A stretch of 64,000 bases of DNA. It comes from Rutidosis leptorrhynchoides (taxonomy: Eukaryota > Streptophyta > Magnoliopsida > Asterales > Asteraceae). Each line of letters begins with the position of its first letter. Within the stretch, counting starts at the first letter, position 1. The notes beneath the pieces are model-generated. The model did not search any database. It saw only the letters and a list, made by a program, of their open reading frames with translations, and was not told the origin of the DNA. This document shows, piece by piece, positions 10,082 to 22,089 of the stretch. The stretch is from NCBI RefSeq assembly GCF_046630445.1, contig NC_092337.1:188734501-188798500 (forward strand). Reading direction: 5' to 3'. Position numbers and translations under genes: made by a program.

Positions 10082-11238
10082 CTGTACAGTTTTTTTTTGT
10101 TTTTATTTTTATTTTTATTTTTAACCTTTTGATAATAAACGCTAATTTGTTCGCTATAAAGTATTAAATTGGTATTGAATAAAATTAGGTTTGGCGACCG
10201 AAATTATTGATATCATACAAAAATTTATTACATCACTGCGAAATTTAACGTTTATTCTTAAGGTATAAATATCTTTAATCAATCAACACAAAATATTTCA
10301 AAAATTCGTCATGAGTTAAATTAGGTCATGGAACCGAAATTACTTTACCGAAAAGAGGGGCGCATATTTTTGATAATATTTGATTGATTAAAGTGGGATA
10401 AAAGCCAAAAAGATTTTTAATTTTATTTTTACCATGTTTTTAAAATTAATATATAAATCTTAAATTAATATTGTAAACTTTGTAAAATCAATATATTTAA
10501 AATTGTAAATATTTGAAAAATTAATATAAGTTTGGTGTGAATTTATAATATGAATTTTTAAATTAAGTTTGGTGTGAATTTTTAAAATATGAATTTTATT
10601 TTTATGCATTTTAAATTTTAAGTTTGGTGTGAATTTTTAATATTAATTTTGAATTTTATATTTAAGTTGTGTGAATTTAAAAACAAAAATTTACTTTATG
10701 TCGCTAAGTTAAAAATATGATTTTTAAAATTCGTCGTAAGTTGAAGACTAGGTCTTTGAACCGAAGTTGCTTTACCCGAGGGAGGGACGAGAACTTTTAT
10801 TATCATTATTTTTAATCTTATTGAATTAAAGTATGAGAAAAACATTAAAAAACTAAAAAAATCTAAGCTTTTAAAACAATCGCTACAAAAAGACAAATTT
10901 TAAAATTTTGTTGAAAGACGAACTAGGACATCGATCCGAAACGACCTCGTCCTAAATAATAAGGGAAACAAAATTTTAAAATTAATTACTTAATTGTTTT
11001 AATTAGTATAAGATATATATAAAAAAAAATACAAACTCCGCGACTCGCGGAGTTTGAAGGGTCAAACACCGCGACTCACGGAGGGACCAAAACCCAGAAA
11101 AAAAATAAAAACGTAATCAGATCAGTATCCTCACACCACAACACAAATACTGCGAAAATAAAACCCGAAAAAAACCCGAAAAAGAACTCCCAAATTCACA
11201 ATTTTTCACCGTTAATCATCAAATCTTTTACTAAAATC
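10076..11238 (+). other. Non-coding spacer before the env-position gene
   Basis: AT-rich. Contains several repeats of the phrase aagtttggtgtgaa (about 10530-10640) and conserved stretches such as ttcgtcgtaagttgaagactagg. Ends with the palindrome pair and a CA-rich stretch before exon 1 of the env-position gene. No ORF of note. Confidence 0.7.
11032..11084. promoter_or_regulatory. Paired palindromes before env, Athila-1
   Basis: 11032-11056 repeats the 25-base palindrome found in the LTR exactly (central C at 11044). 11067-11084 is a second copy with one mismatch (ccgcgactcacgg). They lie about 155 bases upstream of the exon 1 ATG. Confidence 0.85.
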
Positions 11239-13263
11239 ATGTTGAGAAGGATGCTATCAAGGAATTACTCAAGAAAAACGGTAAATTTCTACACCTAAAC
11301 ACCATTTAATTCGAAAATTAGTGTTCTTGAGCAATTTTATACCCAATTTGATTTTGATGCTTTTTAGTGTAATTATGCTTAAATTGTTTATGTATTATGC
11401 TTGTATAACCTAGATTGATGCTATTTAACATGATTAGATGCCTTAAACTTCAAATTTTGAGTAATCTAGGGTTTGTGTTCTTGAGCAAATTTGGGGCTTT
11501 TTGATATAAACAAGTTATGGCCGATTTTTGTCATGAATTGTTGCTAAATTAAGTAGTGTAACATGTTTAGGTAGTTAAATGATCCAAACTTTGAGCCTAC
11601 ACATGATTTTGAGAATTAAAGTAGACTTTTTCAAGTCTAAAATTCATGAACTTGATTTTTGAGAGATAATGCCATTTGAAACTTGTTTAATTACTAGTAA
11701 TGATTATTTTGACATGTTATTTGAGTTGAATGCTTATGAACTTGGCGAACATTTTCGTATATGCTTATTTGAAAAAGTGTAGATTTGATAAAAATGTGAA
11801 AATGAGCTTATGTTTGATATAAATTGAACATGTCATTGTAATTATTTTGATTGATGATTTTGCTGACACTAATGCATATTTGGATGCACAAAATTTGTGT
11901 TTGATGTGTTTTGCAGATTGAAAGGGGTGAATCTTCATCCCAAGCTCGCAATGCTCCTGCTGAGAATGCGGAACAACAGGAGGTGGATAACTACTACAAA
12001 CAAGATATACCTCATCCATTCATGACATTTTCTGATATGCGCTTGGAAGATTTGCACCCGAACCTGAGATTTGACAGACTTTGGATAGATTATCCAAAAT
12101 ACCAAAGGGGTTTGCATACTCTTCATTATAAAGTTGTTGAAGTACCTAGGGTCATAGAATGGGGACCATTAGAAGCTGTAGAATTGGCCGGGCCAATTAG
12201 GGAATTACTTGCACAGAGGTATGGTAATTCTACTTTTAACGATTGGGTACGGTTATTCAACATGCGTAGACCTGTATATAAAGTATGGTGTGAAGAATTG
12301 TTATGTGGTATAGAATTAAATGATCGGGTAGCTAGTTTAACCGATCGATCTTTTATTAGATTTTTGTTAGGAGGTTCGATGCGCCACATGTCTTTACTAG
12401 ACATGGCTCAGGCTTTACGTATATATACGCCTGAGGAGTTAGCATCTGCCGATTGTAGAGGGTTGATATTGAACGGTAGGAAGATAGACGAAAATTTTGA
12501 TACGCATGGTGTATGGAGTCAAATGACTAGCCATCACCGATTTAAAGGGGGAAATTACTCTTATTTGGATATAGATAGAGCTGAATTAAGAGTAATTCAT
12601 AGGTTTTTAGCCAATTCGATTACACAACGAGATAAGAACAAGGAAAAGGTAAATGAACAGGATTTGTTTTACCACATGTGTATTCGAGACCCACAAAGCG
12701 CTGTAAGTATACCTTATTGTGTGGGTTATTATTTATCAGCTATGGTTAGGTGGATGAAACCGCATAGCATAATAGGAGGTGGTATATTTATTACTTTGAT
12801 TGCTGAATATCTCGGTGTGGATATAAGTCGGGGGGAATTACTAATCGAAGAACCAGAACCCCGAGATACAATAGGTTTAAATTTATACCATGGTGCGAAA
12901 GTTTTGAAGAGGCGAAATAACGCCGCTGCACGATATAATGGTAGACATCCACAGGTTGAGAGAAACCAATAGCAAGGTAATGTAGGAGGGGGAAATGAAA
13001 TGGCAGAAATGCAAAGGTTTATAGCTTCACAAGAGTATGAAAATGCTAGACATAGAGCATTTGAAGATTGGCAAGTTCATCAAAACCAAATCATAGCTTA
13101 TTGCCAACATATAGGTAGAAACTATATTCCTACTCCATCGCCCATATTCCCTCCCTGGTCTATAGAGATCCAACCACCGTATCCTACGTATAACCCAGCC
13201 GAAGCATTTTATAGCACCTCTGGTTATGCATGGAACCCCTACTGGTATCAGTATCATCCCTAG
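11239..13263 (+). pseudogene. Athila-1 env-position gene (ATHILA ORF-1 type), two exons, one stop
   Basis: Exon 1 is 11239-11280 (14 codons); intron 11281-11916 begins GTAAAT and ends TTTTGCAG; exon 2 runs from 11917. The main ORF has no ATG of its own at its start, which is why the upstream exon is needed, and the join keeps the frame. The same arrangement and nearly the same intron length occur in Athila-2. The protein (conserved HPNLRFDR, RRPVYK, MLDMA-like and LANSITQR segments) resembles the large post-pol ORF of Athila elements. I see no clear signal peptide or membrane anchor, so an envelope role is not supported here. An in-frame TAG at 12970 cuts it after about 365 residues; the frame then continues through a Pro/Tyr-rich tail to 13263. 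Confidence 0.75.
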
Positions 13264-14167
13264 TCTACTTAGTTTTATTTATTTTGTAATTTGTAATGTG
13301 GATACGTTTAATACTTATGTTAATATTGTAATAGTTTTTATAATTTTCTAACTTTTATTCTTAGATTTTAATAATTTTTGAATGTGGGGTAATACACCAA
13401 ACTTCAAAAATATGTATATATGTTTGCAGTTTATTTTATGTATACAACAGGGTAAAACAACGCATTTTCAAAGACTGGCATTAAGTTCAGCAAAAGCAAC
13501 TAATTTTGACGACAAGATGCAAAATATATGTGAAATAACAACAAGACGGAATGAACAAATGATATGCACCATTTATCATTCAGCAAGCAAACACAAATAT
13601 GTTTGGAAACTTTGGTAAAATTTAATCATTTTCACACAAATCACCCTCAATAATTTAAATTGTTACTGATTTCTTGCAAATGAGGGCATTGCAAGATCTT
13701 AAGTGTGGGAAAGGGTTAAATTCTTTCGGATTTTAAAATTTTTATCTTAAACACTGGGTTACCATTAAAAATACTAGTAAAGCAGTAGTTGTATTAGAAT
13801 CTAGTGCTCTCTGATAATAAAGAACAGCCCTAGTCTTATATACTGACAACCCAATTCTAGTAAAATTTTTCAAAATTTTCAATTAAATGAACTCAAAATC
13901 ATGTTTATACATATTTATGAACGATAAAACTAGGTTTTAACACCGAAATTATTGTTACCTCGGAAAGGACATAAATTGAGAAACAAACCAAAATGTTAAA
14001 ATTCATTTAAAATGGAATAGAGGACAATAAAAAGGAAAATAAAAGCCAAGTGTGGGAAAATTCTCCAAGTTATTCAAAACATATGTCACATATTTTTGTA
14101 CAAATAACTGAAAATACTTTTGCTTTAGACTAAACTAAAAAGTTTTACCTGGTTTACTGTAAGAAAG

Positions 14168-14341
14168 ATGGATCTACACGATGAATCAATTCCATCATTA
14201 AAAAGAAGTAAAGTCTTCCAAAAAAGAAACGCGCTTCTTGATTTAGGTCAGGAAGTTGTCGTCCAGACCAGCTGTAGGTTGACGAAAAATCTAGAAAAGT
14301 CATCACTAAAATCAGCAGGAAATCCACGGACCTCAGCATAA
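14168..14341 (+). CDS. Small sense ORF in the 3' region, Athila-1 (57 codons)
   Basis: Begins MDLHDESIPSLK and includes LLDLGQEVVVQTSCRL. Athila-2 has the same ORF extended to 68 codons (48677-48883). Conservation may only reflect how similar the two copies are at the DNA level. No known family; coding status doubtful. Confidence 0.25.
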   Translation: MDLHDESIPSLKRSKVFQKRNALLDLGQEVVVQTSCRLTKNLEKSSLKSAGNPRTSA

Positions 14342-14715
14342 AACAGGGTCGCCAAGTGGTCAGATTTATCCTAACCATGAGAAGGATTTATCTCGTACAA
14401 TGGGGGGCACCGTGCAAATTAGCTGGATAAGACTAATGAATCATATCCCTAGAAAGGATAATCTCCTTAAAGATTAAAAATCAGCTTTTAAGACTGATAT
14501 TACTCAATCCTAGAGATTGACCTTAAAGATTGAGAATTACAAACTCATGGAATTCAATGATATCTAAACTCGAGATTGAACGAGAAAATATTTTGATCAA
14601 AAATACAAACCGATTTGTTTTCTGAAAACCCATTTTCAATGCGTTCATTACCATTGCACGTAAAATCCTAGGAATTCACCTGGAATTCATTAGGTCACCT
14701 GAACCAAATCGGGTG

Positions 14716-15066
14716 TCAACCGTAAGAACGGTGGTTGCATAGCATGGTCAAAGACGGGACCTTGTACCAGACCGACAAATTAAAAGGGTGAGCTTTACTA
14801 TTGCTCCTACAAAGGATAGTAATTGCGTCCGACACGTTATAGACCATAATTAAAAGCATGTCAGGAGACATTGCCTTAACAGTTGCTTGTTCAACGCTTT
14901 CCTTTACAACCGGACGGTAGTTTACCGAAAGGTAATATACGGGACAAGTAAACTGGACGTGTTGCTTTCCTAATACAAGGTTAGCAAGTGGGTGACACAA
15001 AACCGCAAGTTTTGAGCTAAAATTTTCAAATCTGAAACCCACCAAACCCACAAAAATAATTTGCAA
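14716..15066 (-). CDS. Antisense ORF of 116 codons near the 3' LTR, Athila-1
   Basis: Open on the minus strand with the same start and stop in Athila-2 (49574-49224) and only about seven residue changes, while both sense strands are full of stops here. Contains LAVLCHPLANLVLGKQHV and PDMLLIMVYNVSDAITILC. Antisense ORFs between env/pol and the 3' LTR are known in some plant Ty3/gypsy elements of the Tat group; whether this is such a gene is inference. Confidence 0.35.
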   Translation of the reverse strand: MQIIFVGLVGFRFENFSSKLAVLCHPLANLVLGKQHVQFTCPVYYLSVNYRPVVKESVEQATVKAMSPDMLLIMVYNVSDAITILCRSNSKAHPFNLSVWYKVPSLTMLCNHRSYG

Positions 15067-15320
15067 ACACCGGTGAAGGGTTATTCTGGAAAACTTATCT
15101 AGGGTAAAAAGTAGATTTAATTTTCAAAAGATCAAATGTTTTCATAAAGATCCAATTTCCTTAATGGATCTAAATTTTTATAGTCATGTGGGACTGTAAA
15201 CCATATCGTTAATACCATTGTTTATACCGCCGTAAAGAAATCACTGATGTACAAAGTATGAAGAATAAAGAAGTGATTCTAGTATTTCAAGACGATATTG
15301 CTTGAGGATAAGCAACGCTC

Positions 15321-15335
15321 AAGTGTGAGAATATT
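15321..15335 (+). other. Polypurine tract of Athila-1
   Basis: aagtgtgagaatatt directly before the TG of the 3' LTR. Athila-2 has aagtgtgggaatatt in the same place. Primes plus-strand DNA synthesis. Confidence 0.75.
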
Positions 15336-17323
15336 TGATAATGCTAAAAATGAACATATATTTCATAGTATTATTCCTCAAGAAAGACAAGCTTTTAGTT
15401 GCAATTGTTCTATTTACAAGTGATATTCGTTTAAATAATAAAAGGTGAAGACAAAAGACAGATTCGACGAATTGAAGACGCAAACGACCAAAAAGCTCAA
15501 AAATACAAAATACAATCAAAGAGGTTCCAATTATTGATAAGAAAAGTCTCGAAATTACAAGAGTACAAGATTCAAAACGCAAAGTACAAGATATAAAATA
15601 GTACGCAAGGACGTTCGAAAATCCGGAACCGGGACCAGAGTCAACTCTCAACGCTCGACGCAATGGACTAAAAATTACAAGTTAACTATGTATATAAATA
15701 TAATATAATATATAAATAATTATATTAATTATATATATATTATATTTATAAAATAAATCGTCGGCAAACAAAGAGCCAAAGGTGGGTGAGCTGTAAAAAC
15801 AAACTCCGCGACTCGCGGAGTTTGAAGAAGGAAAGAGCCGCAAGTCGCGGAGCCCCAAAAACTGAAACTCCCTATAAAAGCAAACGAATTCTGATAAATA
15901 AAAAAACCAATATATCCATAATTCAATCTCTCTCTATATATGTATATGTAAATATATTTATATTTATATTTTAATTTTAATTTTAATTATAATTCTAATA
16001 ATAAGGGTATGTTAGCGAATGTTGTAAGGGTGTAAGTCGAAATTCTGTCCGTGTAACGCTACGCTATTTTTAATCATTGTAAGTTATGTTCAACATTTTT
16101 AATTTAATGTCTCGTAGCTAACTTATTATTAAGCTTATTTAATCCGAAGTAATCATGATGTTGGGCTAATTACTAAAATTGGGTAATTGGGCTTTGTACC
16201 ATAATTGGGGTTTGGATAAAAGAACGACACTTGTGGAAATTAGACTATGGGCTATTAATGGGTTTTATATTAACTAAACAATACCTTGTTAATTTAATAT
16301 ACAAACTTATAATTCGACGTATTTATATATAACCACATACGCTTGACTGGGTACGGTGGGCGGGATATCTATAAATACCAATAATTATTCATTTTACCGG
16401 ACACGGAACTGGATTAATAGTTAATAGACTTGTTGAAACAGGGGTGAATTACATTCAAGGGTAATTGGTGTAATTGTTAACAAAGTAGTAAAACCTTGGT
16501 TTACACGCAGTCGATAACCTGGTGTATTCATTAAACAAAGTATTAAAACCTTGTTACAATTCGAATCCCCAATTAGTTGGAATATTTGACTTCGGGAATA
16601 AGAATAATTTGACGAAGGCTTTCGCTCTTTGTATTTATGACTGATGGACTATTATGGACAAATTCGTATGGACATATTAAATAATCCAGGACAAAGGACA
16701 ATTAACCCATGGTCATAAAACTAAAATCAACACGTCAAACATCATGATTACGGAAGTTTAAATAAGCATAATTCTTTTATTTCATATTTAATTTCCTTTA
16801 TTTTATATTTAATTGCACTTCTAATTATCGCATTTTTATTGTTATTGTATTTAATTGCACTTTTAATTATCGTACTTTTTAATTACCGCAAGTTTATTTT
16901 ATCACACTTTTATTATTCGCAATTTCATTGTCGTTATTTACTTTACGCTTTAAATTAAGTCTTTTATTTATATTTTACATTTGGTTTTAACTGCGACTAA
17001 AGTTTTAAAATCGACAAACCGGTCATTAAACGGTAAAAACCCCCCTTTATAATAATAATATTACTTATATATATATTTGTATTTTTATAAAATAAAACTA
17101 ATATAGCGTTAAGCTTTGTTTAAAAGATTCCCTGTGGAATGTACCGGACTTACTAAAAACTACACTACTGTACGATTAGGTACACTGCCTATAAGTGTTG
17201 TAGCAAGGTTTAAGTATATCCATTCAATAAATAAATAAATATCTTGTGTAAAATTGTATCGTATTTAATAGTATTTCCTGCTAAAATTTAATAGTATTTT
17301 ATACCCCTTAGCTTTAATTATCA
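15336..17323 (+). repeat. Athila-1 3' LTR
   Basis: TGATAATG to TATCA, 1988 bp, about 1.5 percent different by eye from the 5' LTR. Palindrome pair at 15800-15853 and TATA box at 15873-15879. Confidence 0.95.
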
Positions 17324-17328
17324 ATACC
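17324..17328. repeat. Target-site duplication, right copy (atacc)
   Basis: Equals 1420-1424 and marks the right edge of Athila-1. Confidence 0.9.
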
Positions 17329-17952
17329 GAGTAGATTTTAATTGGTGAGAAGAAACAAAACAGTAATATAAATATTATAATATTAATAATAATTTCACTC
17401 AAACAACAATAATGAAGGAACAGTATCCGAACAGTTAAGCAGCCTCCAACTTGTTTCTTTCTACCGACAGTCTTTACAGACTATTATTTCATACTCCATT
17501 GCTAATTAGTGGCGAATAAAAGTCTTCTAAAAATTCTCAAATTTTTAAATTAACTTCCTTTATTTATTTCAGTCATTATGGTATAAAATTCGATCATTAA
17601 CTATTAAATAAAAATTACATTAATTATTCACTCCCAACCCCAGGTAAAATATAAAAAGTTTTAAAATTGTACAAATAACTTCTAAATATATTATTAATAA
17701 GCCTAAAATTTATAAAACTCATCTTCGAATCACCGTTTATTTTAAAATCACATAAGTTTCTTTTTAACTCGTTTATTATCAATCAATATGACAATTGAAC
17801 GTTACCGTTGTTTACTAAATAACTTCGAAATCACAAAATATCTATTTAATATACTTTTTTGTATATATAGATTTATTTTAATAATAAATTTTATTATCTC
17901 TTATATCATTTTATAATTTAAATCATATATTATATCAAACTATATTTCAAAG

Positions 17953-18068
<116 letters not shown>

Positions 18069-18234
18069 ATTTATTTATAAGTAATAGTTCGTGAATCGTC
18101 AAAAATGGTCGAAGTTAAATGATTGTATGAAAACATTTCAAAACTTTGAGACTCAACATTATAGACTTTACTTATCGTGTAGAAATGATATAAGATTAAG
18201 TTTAAATTTGGTCAAAAATTTCCGGGTCGTCACA

Positions 18235-18258
18235 GTACCTACCCTTTAAAGAAATTTC
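18235..18258 (-). other. Polypurine tract of element A
   Basis: On the minus strand ctttaaagggtaggtac directly precedes the 3' LTR, and just upstream is ttcgggacgaaattt, the same end-of-element phrase found before C's 3' LTR (33978-33992). Confidence 0.75.
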
Positions 18259-21134
18259 GTCCCGAAATTTGATTAGGATGGTCATGGCTGACAATAAGTA
18301 TGTTTTATGACGCATACGTGCTGAAAATTAGAGTTTTATCATCAGCGAGTAATTTGGATAAAACAATTTGTTTATATGAAGAGTACGAGTGAAGTTATCA
18401 CAAAAGAGTGAAATGATAAAAATAACGTTTCGTCATATCTCTTGACGTAGATACGGTTTATTTCCGGAATTCAAGGAATTTAGAGAAGATCTTTGTAATA
18501 AGATTTGTTTCTTTGATAGTTGAGGAAATTAGAATCCCATTTGGTTAAATGCAATGATCTGCCTCGATTGCTCTGTCGGATATTTTACTATAAATCCACT
18601 CTCTTTGTTTCCTTTATTTTGTTGGAGTTCCATCCTTTTGTTTTCTCTCCCGACATTAAGTCAAGCAAAAAATGGTCCAGAATTCGTAGATATGAAATTT
18701 CGAATGAACATGACTAACGTTCTAAGAGGGAGATTGTAATAGCACGATCTTGATTTGTCAAATTACCAGAATATCCCGAAAAAGACCGAATCATCAAGAA
18801 AATATTTTCTTGATATGTTTAGAGATTAAGTAGAATACAAGAGTCATGTAACATAGCACATGATGACATTATTATCTATGAATCATCACATTCCATTTAG
18901 AAACTCAGCATGACTTACTGTAATATAATCACGTTGATCAAGTGTCATTATATTATACTAACTCATGCATCAATTTCCAACACTACTTCAAAATCATTCA
19001 TAATTCAAACTCTAAGTTTTCAGAGATTTAGAATCTAAAAAAGTTCTCTTTTATGATATAACACAGATAGCCTGAATAGATAATTGATTTCGGATAAAAA
19101 TAGTTATGAAGATATCTTCAGAATTATCGAAGATATTTATAACGGAAGGTATGATGATATCTTAGAATTTCTAATATCGATGGATGATGATGAAGATTTG
19201 TTCGTAAAAGTGTAGAGTCAGGAGCAAGTTATTCATTAATGACTTCAGCAGATACTGAATCATTTGGATTCTTTAAAGTCAGGTTTAGTCTTTGTGATGT
19301 GTCTACAGCCTCCATCACGGTTTGCTCAATTCGTTTTCCAGTTCCAACATTTCTGAGGTTTGCCAACATACTATTCTTCATTATCGAGCTTTTGGCTGTT
19401 TAGACCGTTTACAGCTTTTGCTGCTTCATTCAGTTTTTTTTAACATTACGAGTATTGATTCGCAGACTGGGTGCTTTTCAGAATTTCAGAATGGAAGATC
19501 ATAATTCTAAGAGATAAATGTTATATATATATACATATAACTGTTGATGTAAAAATGCTGCGAGATTCGAAATACTGATTGCTAATTCTCGGTAATTGGT
19601 ACGATAATTCTCGTTACAAGATACTGATGAGTTCATGATAAGATTTCAATAGATAAATATAGTGATTTGTCAGAGAGATTTAAGCCAAAGAGCAACGAGG
19701 TTGCTGGTACGTCTGTTGGTAATATGGTTGAATATAAAAGGTTCCCCGGTAACAAAAAAAGAGTACGCATATATATCAAGGTTATAAAATGGTTGTTTCG
19801 AACGAAAAGTCGAAGTTGACTTGCTGGAGCTGTGACAAAATTGGCTAATTTGAAAAAGAATTGCAATGTTATTTTCGGTAATAACAATGCCAAAGGAGCT
19901 ATCTCAGATACATGTTAAACGTTTACTCAGGTTCTGAGTGTTTTCAGGTGCATAACTATATGCATAAATCTTTCCTTCCATAGATGAAGTGCGGTTGGTT
20001 CATCCTCTCGCTTGAGATGTTTTCAAGAATCATGAAAGGTTTGAACGCAAATTGTAATCGTCAAGATACAAATGAGGTTTAAGATGAAATCAAGTGGCAA
20101 ACTTGAAGAATTGTTTAGTTTCATATGTTATAATCAATATTTTAATTCATTTTAATTGTCCAATGTTGGCAGTCCACAGTTAGCAGTCAACAATTAGTAA
20201 TCCAATAATTCATATATAGTTAAATATATAATATATTAATTAATTAATACGTATTCGTGACCCATTGTATACATGTCTCAGACTCGATCACAACTCAAAG
20301 TATATATATTATTGTAGAATAAACCTCAACCCTGTATAGCTAACTCGAACATTAGTGCATATAGAGTGTCTATGGTTATTCCAAATAATATATATAGATG
20401 CGTCGATATGATATGTCAAAACCTTGTATACGCGTCCCGATATTTAAAATGCGTAAAATAAATAACAGAAATTAATTGACAATAAATAAAATTGCGAGAA
20501 TTTAAATTGCGATAAATAAATTGCTATAATTAAATTGCGATAAATAAATGTAATAAGGAATTAACAGTTAGCTAGGAATAGTTAGCTAGGACTTTGTTAG
20601 CGTGGATTCTTAACAGAATTTCTCATAATTAATTTGTTTATTTCTAACCAATTATATTTTGTCCAATGTTTTCTTCATTATGCCACTTATTGGATTCTGA
20701 TAAGTCAAAATCCAAATATGAAATTGAATGAAAATGGTTATTCTATGGTGAACAAATACGTATATCGGTGGATGTAAGTAGGATAGTAAATGACTGTTGA
20801 ATCATATTAGAAAAATGTACAGTGTAACTTATTAATGTGAAATCTAAATATTCCTCGGGTATTACCTGCTCGTTAAAATATTTTCACCATTAACAGTTTG
20901 TACAAAAGAATTTTTAATTACAATCCTTATGAAAATATATATACATGTATATTTTCTTCAGATGTAATCATGGATTTATGAGTTAATATGATATTAATAT
21001 CATTTGCTTTTTGGTTTGAGCTAAAATAAATAATCTCTAAGACTTTAGAGATAACATAATCACCGCCTAATAGTTCTCCAATGAAGTTATGAATTAATAC
21101 TTCATCGTTGATTCTTATTAGTACTCCTTGGTAT
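18259..21134 (-). other. Element A internal region, no recognisable genes
   Basis: About 2.9 kb where gag-pol would be expected. Only short, unconvincing ORFs on either strand. 20165-20440 resembles part of D's LTR. Around 20855-20890, phrases like cctcgggtattacctgctcg match the spacer upstream of D's gag (60486-60515), so the leader end is present and the coding part was replaced or lost. Confidence 0.7.
20165..20440 (-). repeat. Fragment resembling D's LTR inside element A
   Basis: Shares with 63340-63600 phrases such as cctcaaccctgtatagctaactc and atagagtgtctatggtt, in the same order and orientation. In D this is LTR sequence, here it lies in the internal region, so A is a mosaic. Confidence 0.65.
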
Positions 21135-21686
21135 CTATGGTAAGTACGATGTTGATGCTCGAGGTACAGATTGTGATGTTGAGGTGTGGGATGCAGATGT
21201 TGCTGTTGGTGGTGGTGATGGTACTGTTGGTGTTGTTGCTGGTGGTACTATTGGTGTCGTTGATATTGCTGAAGCTGGTACGTTTCGCACCATATTTTCT
21301 AAACTGATTACTCGAGCGCGAAGTTCATTGACTTCTTCTATTATTCCGGGATGATTGTCGATCGAAACGAGCGGATGAATAAGGTTTAGAATTTTAAATA
21401 GAATATAATCGTGGCGAGATATTCGGAAAATGAGAGATAAAATAGTATTACGAACAGGTTCGCCGGTAAGTGCTTCAGGTTCTTCGCCAAGAGTGCAGGT
21501 TGGTGGGTGGAAAGGATCGCCTTCTTCTCGTCTCCATCGGTTAAGTCGACTACGAACCCATAAGATGATTTGGGAATGGCTGATTAGTTGATCCATTCTG
21601 GTAACACTGCTTTCGAAGCTCGAGTGAAAATCCATATCGGAATAGCTGTCGGAATTCGAGGAATTTGTACTAGTGACGAGCTCCAT
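21135..21686 (-). CDS. Element A accessory ORF, 183 residues, unknown
   Basis: The only long ORF in element A, first after the leader, in the slot where D carries its acidic and F-box ORFs. Ser-rich acidic N-terminus (1-30), a central part with WVRSRLNRWRREEGDPFHPP and an Ile/Leu-rich stretch, a short coiled-coil-like segment (EEVNELRARVISLENMV, about 118-135) and a Thr/Pro/Ser-rich tail. I do not recognise a family. It is not similar by eye to either D ORF. Unbroken although the element has lost all gag-pol. Confidence 0.5.
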   Translation of the reverse strand: MELVTSTNSSNSDSYSDMDFHSSFESSVTRMDQLISHSQIILWVRSRLNRWRREEGDPFHPPTCTLGEEPEALTGEPVRNTILSLIFRISRHDYILFKILNLIHPLVSIDNHPGIIEEVNELRARVISLENMVRNVPASAISTTPIVPPATTPTVPSPPPTATSASHTSTSQSVPRASTSYLP

Positions 21687-22077
21687 TTCGTACGAGTGAA
21701 TAAAGGATTTTTCGATATGAAATGATTTCCGGCTATCGGATGGTATTCTAATTACAAAGAATAGCTGTATATATAGAACAAAAGATTTTGTAGATTATGG
21801 GGGAATTTACGAAATATGTCAGGCAAAGTATACAGTAACAGATACGCTAAGATATGAATTAGCAGATACGCTAAGATATAAATTTTGTCTATACCCTATT
21901 CATGCAATCAATGCAGTAAGATGTGTCTAGACTAAGAATGATAAGCAGGTAACTTTTGACACGAAATGATAAGCAAAACATTTGACATGCAAACACGGTC
22001 GAAGTCCAGACTCACTAATGCATCTAAACAACTATCAGTTAGACACACTAATGCAAGACCTGTTGGCTAAGACCACC
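21687..22077 (-). other. Element A leader
   Basis: Non-coding. From about 21960 to 22077 it matches D's leader (62240-62332), including the phrase gaagtccagactcactaatgcat on the plus strand. Confidence 0.7.
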
Positions 22078-22089
22078 GCTCTGATACCA
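22078..22089 (-). other. Primer binding site of element A, initiator tRNA-Met
   Basis: Minus strand tggtatcagagc, an exact match to the usual plant initiator-Met primer site, 4 bases from the LTR edge at 22094. Confidence 0.88.

Larger units (their letters stand above)
13264..15335 (+). other. Athila-1 3' non-coding region
   Basis: About 2 kb between the env-position gene and the 3' LTR, well matched by Athila-2 47733-49842. It holds polypurine-tract-like motifs aagtgtggga at 13701 and 14048, a 57-codon sense ORF (14168-14341) and a 116-codon antisense ORF (15066-14716). Otherwise nothing recognisable. Confidence 0.75.
1425..17323 (+). mobile_element. Athila-1, Athila-type Ty3/gypsy retrotransposon, 15.9 kb
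   Basis: Complete from TG to CA with two LTRs of about 1.99 kb, a tRNA-Asp primer site, gag-protease ORF, pol remnant, zinc-knuckle ORF, an intron-containing env-position gene and a purine tract before the 3' LTR. The RT motifs and the large ORF after pol are characteristic of the Athila lineage. It is flanked by a 5-bp duplication and lies in element A's 3' LTR. By eye the LTRs differ at roughly 30 positions (about 1.5 percent), so insertion is fairly recent. The integrase region is deleted at about 9500 and pol has several frameshifts and stops, so this copy cannot move alone. Confidence 0.95.

Noticed and set aside
13382..13618. 78-codon plus-strand ORF after the Athila-1 env-position gene
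   Set aside because: The frame is not kept in the equivalent Athila-2 sequence.
19795..19890. Plus-strand CCHC-like run (Cys-Trp-Ser-Cys, Cys) in element A
   Set aside because: The histidine position is a stop codon and no gag sequence surrounds it; orientation is opposite to A. Too weak.
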